DNA of 64,000 bases from Tribonema minus (lineage: Eukaryota > Sar > Xanthophyceae > Tribonematales > Tribonemataceae), in NCBI GenBank assembly GCA_017506865.1, contig JAFCMP010000528.1:372001-436000 (forward strand), read 5' to 3'. Of this stretch, positions 13,024 to 23,777 are shown one piece after another. The position numbers and the translations under genes are program-made. A model generated the notes under the pieces. That model saw only the letters and a program-made list of their open reading frames with translations. It was not told where the DNA came from and did no database searches. Within the stretch, counting starts at the first letter, position 1; each line of letters begins with the position of its first letter.

Positions 13024-13378
13024 GGTGAAACTTGTCTTACGTGTTGCCTGTAAGGTCGATATATGTCGGTCCTGAGGGTTATGCCTTGCTACACCGGAAA
13101 AGCTTGCCAGGTGATTCACTGCTAACCCGTGTCCATGTTGACACAAACCACCAAGCGTCGTTCATGGTCCTCACCTGGGTCTGGCCTTGCGGCGATAATC
13201 TTGTTCAGCAGGACAACCTCAATCACATGAGGGCCAGGGCCAGTGTGATGATGTCTACATTTGGCCTTCCTCAGTGGTCGACGGTTGGCCAATCTACGTA
13301 TGACTTGGCTGAATGAGGGTTGGTAAAGGTAGGACAACTGTAGAACCGCCCTGATTAGAAGCAGACTTCGTTAAGTTT
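13024..13378 (+). repeat. Inverted repeat arm outside the gene copies (pairs with about 17125-17466)
   Basis: This segment is nearly the reverse complement of 17125-17466; both share, for example, the stretch GAATCATTTGGCGAGCTG or its relatives. It lies just upstream of exon-homologous sequence in copies B and C but is absent from copy A. It therefore joined the unit before B and C separated. Confidence 0.65.
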
Positions 13379-13379
13379 T

Positions 13380-15899
13380 CACACAGGATGCCATAATACA
13401 CCGCTGTGCTGCAGGTACAGTAAGCAGTAACGTCTTCTGCAAAAGCTGGGGTCAGCGTCATTCTGACTTGAGTGGGCAATGAGATACTTGAGGTTTCTGG
13501 ATGAACTCCAAACCGCAACAGGACGAAATTGATAAGGTCAGCTTCACTGGCATTATTAATAGCCTCGCTACATAGCGTTGCGTCAGCTCAAGGTCCAAAA
13601 TCTACTGTTTTGTTCTCCACTGCTGCTATAGTCTAAACGCAGGAGCTGCCCGACTGCGAGGAGTTGGAGTCAGAGTCGGAGCCAAGCCCAGTGGATGACG
13701 CTGGAGTGGCGCAGGCGCTATGACCCCTTCACGCTTTCTACCACCAGCGAAGTGCAGCGCAATGCTGTGCTGCGCTTGATGAGTGCCGACCTGTGCTGTA
13801 GTTCCGGTCCCCCCCCCTATGGCATCCACGTCTGTGGCGATTATGGCTGGTGGGACCCCCAGCAGTGCTCAGGGGGGAGGGTCCATCCCGCTCTTCGACC
13901 TGCATGGTGCCATGCTTGCCTGGGTGAGTATACTAACAGACGTTTTGATGCGTGCGATTTGAATGCTTTTGAAGTATCCATACCAACACGGAGAGTTGCT
14001 GATCAATGCTATTGACTGATCATTTGGTTGCTGCGCCTGCATTCACCAATGGCCGGTTGCTACACTATAAAAAGCTTTTGTGGGCACCCACTTCCCCATT
14101 TTGTACTCGGATATAGTAGATGTACTCATTGCATTGCTCAGTTTCTCAATGATGGAGCGTTTTGTGTCAGCGCAGTGCCCCGCACATATTGACCATTGCT
14201 CAATTTGTCTTTCTGCTTTACTGTTTCATCACATGCTGCATACAGCTTGATGGCGGCAAGAGCCGCATCACCGCTCAGCTCGACAAGATGTCAGAGCTCT
14301 ATGCCCAGGAGTCCGCCATCGCACGCGCATGCGCAAAGGCCGATGTGAGCGGCGCGCGTGTCCAGTATCGGCGTCAACTCACAGACGTCATTCACGAGCA
14401 GAATGGCGTCGTGGCGGCGATCACGGACGAGTGGGATGCGGCCCTGCAGGCGCGCTCCACGTTGGTGAAGCAGGCCCCTCTGGACTGGCCGACGCGGAGC
14501 CCTCAGTCCAGGCGATTGAGGACTGGGCGGTGTTCTTAGCCCAGGTGAAGGGCTATCTCAAGTGGGAGGTTGTGTGTTCATGTAGGCCTTACTGACTCGA
14601 GAGGAATGCAGTGGGGCATATTGTCACTGACAAGTGGTAGGCGGTGACAATGAGAGGTCATGAACTCAGCGCAGGAAGTCCCTGTGACATGAGGATGCAA
14701 GTCAGCAATACCGCACAGCACACAAGGCTATGCATATGAGCGCAGGTAATTACTTGTCTCCGACGAAGCAACTGCCGCCTTTCTTCATGGCGCTTGAATG
14801 TCCAGCACAACTGTGTTTACTAAGTAGTACCATCAGCATGCTCATTGCGGCATATCAAATGTTGAAAGCAGGATGCTTCACATTGAGCCGCACGAATTTG
14901 TAGGTGCTTAGGGCTGTCTGCGCTGGCGCTTTTGCGTAAATATGAATGAAAAACAAGTGAATACTATGGCATATTTCAGATGGGTTCACAGCGCCCTTTG
15001 GAGGGCTGTGAATACCAATTTAGTGAATGAATCGGAAAACAAGCCAATCACATCGCGCGCAGCTTGTGATAGGGGTCGCTGGCCATGGTCAGCGCGCCCA
15101 GGTGGCGAGAGTGGCTGTGACTGCGTCATCAGTACTATAGATACCGAGCCGCTGCTGCCTGCGCCACAAACGGTGTGCTCAAGGGCTGTACCTGCGCTGC
15201 AGGTCGCTAGCGCTGCGAGTGTTGTTACGTTGGCCACGTATGTGAAAACTAGGGCGCTGTACAGAATGAGGTTCAGAATTCATGCATGGATTCACGGCGC
15301 ACACTGGCTGTGCAGAAGGGGTCTTTTACATCAAGCCGTTTGAGCTGATGAATTGCTTCCCCCCCCCCAACATACGCTGCATATTATGCATGGATAAGCC
15401 GTAGATGTACATTATGTTGTTGTCCATGCGGAAGAAGTATGCAGTTGTCAAATGCAGACTGTTTAGCCAGGACAAGCATGCGGAACACATACACAAGAGC
15501 TCAGCCATGCCACACGAGCCAATGACTGCGCCACTGCCGTGTGCAAATCATTGTAAGGTGAATACTGAACTACAAGTATCATGCAATCACCCTTCTTACT
15601 GAACACCTCGTTATCCGCTACTGCCTCATCTCTCTGTGCAGTTGCCCCTACAGGGACAACCTCATTGCACAGTTTGGCGCTAATCCGAGGAGCTGTTTCA
15701 CATTGCACCGCCCTTGCCGCACGTCATTCAGTCAGCTGATGATGGCAGAGCTCGTTCACCGCATTCTTAGGCTCAAAACTTCCCTACAACCTGAACTACG
15801 CCAAATGATCCTGCAGGGACGGGAGACTTTTACCGGCACCAGATGCATTCTGGGTTGCCGAAGGATCTGCCTCACGTTCCCATGGTCTATCCCACCTGA
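13380..15899 (+). pseudogene. Copy B: broken inverted copy of the unknown five-exon gene
   Basis: Homologues of exon 2 (13643-13923), exon 3 (14246-14568) and exon 4 (about 15640-15899) of the 8612-11434 gene lie here on the opposite strand, with the same splice sites. Conserved stretches include LSTTSEVQRNAVLRLMSADL, ITAQLDKMSELYAQESAIAR and NGVVAAITDEWDAALQARS. Frameshifts occur in exon 2 near the run of C at 13809 and in exon 3 near the WPTRSPQ codons. The exon 4 copy has stops. Sequence stops matching abruptly at about 15899, where copy C begins in the other orientation. It is clearly a pseudogene. Confidence 0.75.
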
Positions 15900-15904
15900 G
15901 AAAT

Positions 15905-17110
15905 CCCCTACCTGGGCCAAAAACACCACCCAGTCCTCGATCGCCTGGACCAAGCGCTTCCACCTTCGTCAGCCCAGGAAGCCTGCTTCAGAAAGGTAAA
16001 GCGCGCCTGCAGGGCCGCATCCCACTCGTCCGTGATCGCCGCCACGACGCCATTCTGCTCGCGAATGACGTCTGCAAGTTGACGCCGACACTGCACACGT
16101 GCGTCACTCACACAGTCCCCGATGGCGGACTCCTGTTCGTACAGCTCTGACATTATGTCGAGCTGAGCGGAGATGTGGCCCTTGCTGCCATCAAGCTGTG
16201 CGCGGCACGTGATGAAACAGACGCAAATCAGGAAGGCGTCATCAACAGTTATCAATATGTGCGGGGCACTGTGCTGACACAAAACGCTCCATCATTGAGA
16301 AACTGAGCAATGCAATGAGTACATCAACTACATCCAAGAACAAAATGGGAAGGTAGGTGCCCACCAAAGCTTTTTCAAGTGTAGCAACCGGCCATTGGTG
16401 AATGCAGGCGCAGCAACCAAATGATCAGTCAATAGCTTTGATCAGCAACTCTCCGTGTTGGTCTGGATACTCTAAAAGCATTCAAATCGGCATGCATCAA
16501 ATCGTCTGTTAGTATACTCACCCAGGCAAGCATGGCACCATGCAGGTCAAAGAGGGGGATGGACCCTCCCCCCTGAGCACTGCTGGGGGCCCCACCAGCC
16601 ATAATAGCCACAGAGGTGGATGCCACAAGGGGGGGACCCGGTCTAAAGCACAGGTTGGCACTCATCAAGCGTAGCACAGCATTGCGCTGCGCTTCGGTGG
16701 TGGTAGAAAGCGTGAAGGGGTCGTGGTGCCTGCGCCACTCCAGCGCATCAACTGGGCTCGGCTCCGACTCTGACTTCGACTCCTTGTAGTCGGGCAGCTC
16801 CTGTGTTTATAGCAGCAGTGAAGAAAAAAATAGCAAGTCTTGGACCTTGAGCTGACGCAACGCTATGTGGCGAGGCTATCAATAATGCTAGTTCAGCTGA
16901 CCTTGTCGTCTTCGCCCTGTTGCGTTTTGGAGTTCATCCAGAAACCTCAAGTACTTCATTGTCCACTGCAGTCCGAATGACGCTGACCCCAGCTTTTGGA
17001 GATGACGTTACTGCTTACTGTACCTGCAGCACAGCGTTGTATTATGGCCTCTTGTGTGGAAACTTACCTGCAGCACAGCGTTGTATTATGGCCTCCTGTG
17101 TGGAAACTTA
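15905..17110 (-). pseudogene. Copy C: truncated copy of the unknown gene, nested in copy B
   Basis: On the minus strand, exon 2 (about 16800-16527, with SANLCFRPGPPLVASTS and GGGSIPLFDLHGAMLAW) and exon 3 (about 16193-15905, with QLDIMSELYEQESAIG and NGVVAAITDEWDAALQARF) of the unknown family can be read. Part of exon 3 is missing relative to copy A, the end is shifted, and exons 4 and 5 are absent. It lies tail-to-tail with copy B and joins it at about 15900. The two make an inverted repeat whose arms (exons 2-3 plus upstream flank) are roughly 1.5 kb each. Confidence 0.72.
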
Positions 17111-17112
17111 AC
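17012..17112 (-). repeat. 46-bp tandem duplication upstream of copy C
   Basis: Two adjacent copies share ACCTGCAGCACAGCGTTGTA and the following bases through TGTGGAAACTT. The homologous sites in copies A (about 11310) and B (about 13400) hold a single copy, so the duplication is younger than the split of the copies. Confidence 0.8.
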
Positions 17113-17689
17113 GAGGTCTGCTTCTAATCAGGGCGGTTCTACAGTTGCCCTACCTTCACCAACCCTCGTTCAGCCAAGTCATACGTAGATTGGCCAACCG
17201 TCGACCACTGAGGAAGGCCAATTGTAGACCTCATCACACTGGCCCTAGCCCTCATGTACTACTTGAGGTTGTCCTGCTGAACATGATTATCACCGCAAGG
17301 CCAGACCCAGGTGAGGACCATGAACGACGCTTGGTGGTTTGTGTCAACATAAGCACGGTTTGCAGTGAATCATTTGGCGAGCTGTTCCGGTGTAGCAAGG
17401 CATAACCCTCAGGACCGACATACATTGACTTTGCAGGCAAGTTCAAGACAAGTGTCACCACTGATGTGTGTGGCACGTGATGAGTTGTGCAGCGTGCTTT
17501 GCAAGAAGGACTGTACTGTGCTGTGGACCTACTGACGAGGAGCATTCCACATTGACCACTTGTCTTCTTTGACGCTGCGACTAACTTGCTTCGCTCACCT
17601 GATGCAATTATCATTGACTGCGCTGCAACCTAAAGTTCTGTCCTCACTGCAGCAAGACTCTGGGCGCTGCAGGTGGCCTTGCATTCAAC

Positions 17690-18780
17690 ATTACTGTGAA
17701 ACTTCCTCTTCTACAGGGTCTGTCACCTGGACATCGCTGCGGTACTGCTGCACGTTCTTTGCTGCACAGATATCAGGCGTGTTGGCTGCAAGATTGCATA
17801 TGGCAGTGCATTGGTAGCATCAGTTGCGGAAGTCAGCCCAGACTTTGCAGTCAGTGATCACTCATGTTGTCAGACACTGCTGCTGCCGGACTAGCCAGCT
17901 GTCTTGCATACATTAGTCGCAGTTCGAGGCAACCTTAGTGTGTGCCAATAGCTTGATGGGTAGCGCCTACTGTATCAGTGCACGGGCTCATTCTCTCAAG
18001 CAACGCATGTACACGTGTGATAATTTGCGTGTTGAAATGTGAGATGACCGCAGCAGTCAATGCTGGCAACAAGCACTGCAACTCGGTCGGGCTGTGTCTG
18101 CAGGGACATGGCCCCCTTCTACATAGCGGCTGCGCTCCAGGGGAGTTGGCAGGGGGGGGTCAAAACCTGCTTATGTGTATTTGAATGTGTGCAATGTGCA
18201 TCAAGGCATTTCCAATGACTGCAGCAGCGGGTGCTAGCAGGTACAACATATAGCGTCTGTACAGACATGCCCCCTTTCCAGCTGCTGCGCTCCCGGGGAG
18301 TTTCGTGCAGGGGCACTTGAAATATTAAGCAGTTGAGACAATGTCCTGTGACGTGCGCACATACCTACTGCTTGCAGGTGCTACGCATGTGTTTTGATAT
18401 TCGCTGAGGCTATCATTACCTGGATGCATGCTGGACTGCTCACAGGCGTCATGCAGCACTTGAGATTGCAGCGCCCTCCGTACATAGTTATAACAAGTGT
18501 CACACACAATCAGTGCACCTGCTGAGCACTGTGCACAGGCTTGTGAACGGGGGTTCTCGCATCCCTATGTATATCACAAGGAGTCATTGGCAACTTACAT
18601 TGGCTCGTGGTCTTGCAGTCTTGCTAGTTGGTGTCTGTCTGCTGCTCGCGATGCACGCTTGTGGTCCTCGCTCGCCTTGTGTGTATGGCAGATTTCACAG
18701 TTGTCAACATGTGTTTGCGCAGAGCTTGCACGCATTCTGTCACATGCGGCCGTGTTCAAAACTTGAGGGATGACAGCAAC
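17690..18780 (+). pseudogene. Right-arm counterpart of 6.35-7.5 kb segments, decayed
   Basis: Successive stretches match the reverse complement of 6.53-7.52 kb in the same order: the region around GCTGCACAGATATCAGGCG, then the GACCGCAGCAGTCAA block, then TGGATGCATGCTGGACTGC, then GCTGCTCGCGATGCACGC. Reading frames that are open in the left arm carry stops here. This extends the inverted duplication beyond the gene copies to arms of roughly 5-7 kb. Confidence 0.6.
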
Positions 18781-19362
18781 TGTGGTCCAGCATGCATCAC
18801 ACCACATGAAACCTGTCAGGCCTGTGTAGACTGTTACTTCCGACTTAAAGGTGCAGTGTGGCGCAACAGGCAAACGATCAGTGCTGTACCTACCTTCTGT
18901 CAACAAGCAAGAGTTGCGATGAAACACGGGCAGCACCAGAAGATGAAAGAAACACAGGACTGTCAAATCTTATTGGGTACATGGAGGGCTTGGCTGGTGG
19001 GATGGGCTGTCTGTGCAAGTTGCATAGGGAATCTGCCACAAACTTAGTTGTCTATGCTGACGCAAGCAGTTGCAGCACAGTTGGCGAAACAACATACTCC
19101 GTGAAGTACTCTTGTACCTCTTGAAATGAGCTGCGACGAGTTCCATGCTGTAGTGCACACTGCACATGCCAACTTGATGCTGTGACAAGTGCGTGGCTGC
19201 GGTGCTCGGCCGTAAATCTGAATAGATCCTGCAAATCATTCTGATCGCCCTGGCTTGATTTGCTTGTAGTGGCAAGCTTGCAGCACCGCTGAAATCCTAG
19301 TGGCCATAGCAACTTCGCAGAGAGCTCCTACGTCCTGCCCTGAATCTGTGGTGACTATTCAG
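18781..19362. other. Intergenic, no gene seen
   Basis: This lies between the end of the inverted duplication and the PC-esterase gene. Short open frames exist on both strands, but I see no conserved motif or splice pattern. Confidence 0.4.
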
Positions 19363-20482
19363 TCAACCTACGCCTTCCGTTATAACGACGCCGACAGCAG
19401 CAGCGCAGCGCGCGGCGCGCCGGTCGTCCATCTCAATCGCACGGTGCACGCCATCGTACACGCGCTCCCACACAAATGGCGAGCCGCAGTAGTGCGTGCA
19501 CTCGCCGCCGCTGCCGTCCTGAGCGCTGATGTGGTGCCCATGCGCGCCCAGCTGCCGCGTCATCTCATAAAACGGCACCACGTATAGCACGGCGGCATCG
19601 CAAGCAACCTCCTCCTCCTCTGCTGCCGCCGTCACCGCCGCATCGCTGAGAGTCGTGTTCGTGAACACGACTGTTAGCCCCGCCGCCCGCGCTGCCGCCA
19701 GCACAATCCCCTCGCGCCACATGTACGGCGTGTCTCCTGGGTACCACGCCGCCGCGCCGCACGCCTTGCGCGCATCGAACGCCTTGAGGCTCGCAGCGCC
19801 CATCACGCCTAGCGCTGCCGCATCGGGATGTTCCGTGCTCGCCCCCCCGTGCTCCCCGCCCGGCGCCAGCGCAAAGTGCTGCGCGCTTGTCTCGCGCCAC
19901 ACCGCAATCCTCCTTGCCCCCGCGGAGCCATCGCCGCTTGGCCGCTGTGCGCCGCCGCTGCCGCTTGCGCCTGCTTCATTGTGAGCGTCGCCGCCTTCCG
20001 CCGCTGCGCTGTTGCCGTGTGTCGCGCCGCCGCGCGAGCGCAGGCGCCCCTGCAACGTCACGTCCAGCGTGCGCGTCTGCCCAGCAGCGTCCGCTTCAAC
20101 AACTGCGTGATGATTGCCGCCGTCAGCATCTCCATCAGCACTGTGAGCGCGGCGGCGGAGGCATCGAGAGCCGCCACTGCTGCTGCCGCTGCCGCCACCG
20201 TTTGCGGATGATGGCGCGTCCTGCGTTGTCAGGCGGCGGCGCACCCGCAGCAGGACCTCGCTGACGGCTGCCGCGTACGCGTCGGCCTCCTTGACCTTCC
20301 AGTGCAGGCCGAAGTTGATGACCCAGATGTCAGCGCTCCGCAGCATGGCGTCCACGCCCTCGAACGCGGGGTCTGGCCGGTACATGCGCCACAGCGCAAA
20401 CTGAACGCTGCTGCGTTGCTGCTGCTGCTGCGCCGGCGCCTCGTGAGCGCTGCCCTGCTGCTGCACGAGCTCAGTGCTGCCG

Positions 20483-20523
<41 letters not shown>

Positions 20524-21057
20524 AGCATCATCCGTCCAGGCCGCAGAGAAGTGCGTCACCACGGTCTCCAGGCGCCAGGGGAAGCGCCCCGGCCACAGCG
20601 TCTGCGGTTTGCTCGCGCGCTCGAGGCGAAACCCCGGCGTGCGCAGCAGGCTGCACGCGGCCCCCTCGGCTATCTGAGAGGTGATGGAGTCGCCTGCAAA
20701 GGCTAGCGTCCTGTTGGATCGTGACAGCTGCAGGGCAACGTCCGCCATCGTCGCCAGGCGTACGTCTGTCAGAGGCTGGCCGGCGGGGGCGTAGCGGACG
20801 AGCTGTTGGAACGGGCACTTGTCGCTGCGCCAGAACACCGCGCCGCCTGAGGAGAGGGAGCCTATGCAGCAGGCACCCATCTCGCCGGTGCAGCGCCGGT
20901 TTGGCAAAGAGGGTAGACTTTTTAGCTCCGCGGCTGTCAGCAGTGACTGTTGATCTTCCTCGCTCAGCTGTTGCCAGAATATTTGAGGTGCTGCTGTAGC
21001 GGCAGCTGCCGTCAATGTGCCGCAGACAGCCATCAGCAGCACTGTCCATCTTCGCAT
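19363..21057 (-). CDS. PC-esterase/TBL-like SGNH hydrolase, secreted, single exon
   Basis: This 564-residue open frame has no intron. It begins with a signal peptide (MRRWTVLLMAVCGTLTAAAA). The GDS motif of the TBL/PC-esterase fold is at residues 122-124 (FAGDSITSQ). A WRETSAQHF block lies near 387 and the C-terminal GECTHYC-SPFVWE block at 518-530. Plant members O-acetylate or de-acetylate wall polysaccharides in the Golgi or outside the cell, so a glycan substrate is inferred. The usual C-terminal acid of the DxxH motif is Glu519 here, with His522 kept. Two low-complexity inserts interrupt the domain: a run of about 13 Gln from residue 179, and a Gly/Ser/Ala-rich stretch at roughly 290-380. 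An upstream alternative start in another frame lacks similarity. Confidence 0.78.
20483..20523 (-). repeat. CAG trinucleotide repeat coding poly-Gln
   Basis: About 13 CAG codons in a row (CTG on the plus strand) encode the poly-Gln of the PC-esterase-like protein. Shorter CAG clusters flank it at about 20419-20464. It is a pure repeat and so is probably length-variable. Confidence 0.9.
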
Positions 21058-21716
21058 CTCTGCTGCAGTCTGATGTCGTCATTTCACGGCCTGTACTGCA
21101 CCCTGCTGTGTCATCCGCAGCTGCCTCGACGCTTTCTGACTGCGAGGAGGCCATAGGAAGCAAGCGAAGAATAGTGAGAACAACAGGAGCAAGGGCAGTT
21201 CGCCACACATGTGAATACCAGCAACAAGCATCCAGGCAGGTACGTTGGTGCCTAAGCATTAATAAAGCACATGTCGCGAAATATGATGGATAACTGCTTA
21301 CCTGGTCAACGCATACCTGATCAAGGTTGCCTCACGCCTTCAGTTTCTTCAGCTTCAACTGTTTTCGAGTAACTTCAACAATCCTCAGAGAAAAAGTGAA
21401 GATTATTCCAAGCTTGTGAGGAGCGATCGACCCAGAGCCAGGTGCGCACAACAGTATCATTTGTCGCGTTGACACCAGTCTGAAAGGAAGGAAACCATGG
21501 ATCCGGATACGCACTTCAGGATCTGATGTCCATTTGCAGGGGAATGCTCAATCCGCGAGATCCATAGTACGCTTGAGTCTAACACGCTTGACAGTTGTCA
21601 ATCATTCACGAACTCTTGCTGTTCATCATTCTCATTTGCACTCGTCTTTCCATCGCCAACTTTGTAAACTTTGCTTTTGCGTGTTGCCAGCAGCAAGACA
21701 ACAGGCAGCAGTGATC

Positions 21717-23777
21717 ATGGTGGAGCTAGTCCTCACGGAGAATGTACTGAAGATCATTGTGGCGGTGCTGTCCATGGCGGTGGCCATCCTGCTGCACCTG
21801 CGCAGATCTGCTTCCACCTCCGGCAACAGATGCAACCACAGCATACAGTTGGACAACCCAAAGGTAACAGCAAGTGTCATACACGTGTGAGACATGTTGC
21901 TAGAGCCATGGGTCGAAACCCACTTTACTGAGCATGCCAAATAGTCATGTTGCTATGCGCAGGAGCAGGCATTAAAAGAGCACAACAGGCGCTTTAATTC
22001 GTGCATGCAGATCTGTTGCATTTATCATGATAGTCAGCACAGCACTGCCTCCTGCTACTGAATTGCACCTGACTAATATGGTGATGAACGTGAGGTCAGA
22101 TGCACGCTCTGCACGCGACAGCACCCTCCAACAGCACCACCCCATCAGTGCCTTTGTACAGCTTGCTGTGTCGCTCCCCGACCTTCGCACGCAAAAGAGA
22201 TGGCTGAGCCTGGCAACGTACTGTGCCGACTCACTCTTGCGCAAATGCACTCCTGTTGCATCATTGCAGGTTGTGGACAAGGTCGGATTTACGGAGATTG
22301 AGGAGCTGCCGTCCTGCAAGAAGAACGGCACGGCTGTGTTTTGCCGATGCTGGAAGTCAAAGAATGTGAGTCCTACCCCCCCTGATGCCAATCACCCACG
22401 CATAGCTACTGTATACCCCCCCCCCCCCCCCCCGTTTAGTCGCGCTGCGAGGCGCATGTTGGAACAACGGGGGGTCTTATACAATGTACCCCCCGTCTTG
22501 CACGCGCGTGGGTGGCTGCGGTCGCATATATAGCATGATGAATACTGCAGCACTTCTGCTGCTGCAAGCAGCAGGCAACAAATGTACGTTCTGCAGCTTC
22601 TGCCCAAGCACGCCTGGCTTGAACACCTCCTTAGCACTACAACGGTGTACGGCTGCAGAGGGCGTTTGCAGCAACGCAGCACTGCAGTCTACTTTTTCTT
22701 CGCAACGAATTTTTGTTGAAGTACGCGCAACTGCCTTCCTTCTTCTACAACCCCTGGTCTTATATGACACGTGCCTACCCCGATGCAATGTCTTGCATGC
22801 ACGCCCACACCTCACAGAGGGGGCACGGTGGGTCTTGTACCACGGCATAAAATGATGAGTTCTTGTACGAGACGGGGGTTTACCCCGTCGTCTACGGTAG
22901 CACCCTGGACTAATATGCTAACTGCCAAAGCATAGCTACATGCAGCTAAGTGCTCGACCTGTGACAATGGCTCCTATGGTCATGCTTAGAAATCTTTCTC
23001 GGCGCATGTACCAGCTGTCACAGTTAGTTCCTAGTGCCGTGCTGCGCTCTGTAATGTAGTTGCGGTACTGCCATCCACCCCAATGTATACATGACATACG
23101 CAGGGCCTTGAAATTGCAGGTTTTGCCACTCTTGCAGCGGATTTCTATGCGTCCACCCCTTGTAGTTTGCTCCGCAAAAGGACGTCCATCCCCCGTTTTT
23201 ATGCGTAACAAAGATGCCGTCCAGTGTCTTAACTATGAACAAGACAGCACATGTGTTTCGTTGCCAGATTCCACTCATTGAGGGTGGCAGTGTTGGTCAA
23301 AGTGACATCATGGCCACGATACTTGGAGGGCATTCATGTTGCCTCTGACTTCTTGTGCTGGAGGGTGTGTACTGCAGTGGCAGCAGTGCCATAAGCCACC
23401 TCTGTGGCTGTGTGCTTGCTGCGCACAACTCACAATGACCTGAGACTTGCCCATGGTCTCAATGTCTCCAGTTTTCAACTTGTCAACCTGGTATTGAAGG
23501 GCAGCCCGGCAATATTGCAACTGGAATCGTACTGCAGTGTCATCAGGATGCTTGCTAGGATGCTCCTGGGAATTTTTGTCAAGGCTTTCATCAGCTTTTC
23601 TGTGAAGTTGGACTTTGGAATGTATGCGTTGCATACTGAGCTGTGCTGAGCTACCACTGCCCTTCGCCCTGCTGCTCGCTACTGCTGCAGTTCCCATACT
23701 GCGATGGCTCGCACGCCACGCACAACCGCGAAACCGGCGACAACGTTGGTCCCCTCATCATTGCGAAGGACAAGTAG
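21717..23777 (+). CDS. CDGSH iron-sulfur domain protein (mitoNEET/CISD type)
   Basis: Three exons, 21717-21863, 22270-22365 and 23691-23777, join in phase 0 to give 109 residues, the usual length for animal mitoNEET. Residues 9-27 form a membrane anchor ([20 protein letters not shown]). HSIQLDNPK then leads into the CDGSH domain. The 2Fe-2S ligands Cys74, Cys76, Cys85 and His89 are all present ([16 protein letters not shown]), followed by [17 protein letters not shown] and TAG. Family members sit in the outer mitochondrial membrane facing the cytosol and handle Fe-S clusters and redox signals. Plant NEET is plastid or mitochondrial, but this one keeps the animal-like N-terminal anchor. The second intron (1.3 kb) is long and contains a run of C near 22418-22434. 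Confidence 0.93.
22418..22434. repeat. Poly-C tract in CISD intron
   Basis: About 17 consecutive C. It is likely a slippage-prone site and its length here may be a sequencing approximation. Confidence 0.8.

Noticed and set aside
19565-20531. Several long frames antisense or shifted to the PC-esterase gene
   Set aside because: They are shadow frames of GC-rich coding DNA, poly-Ala/Arg/Ser in composition, without motifs.
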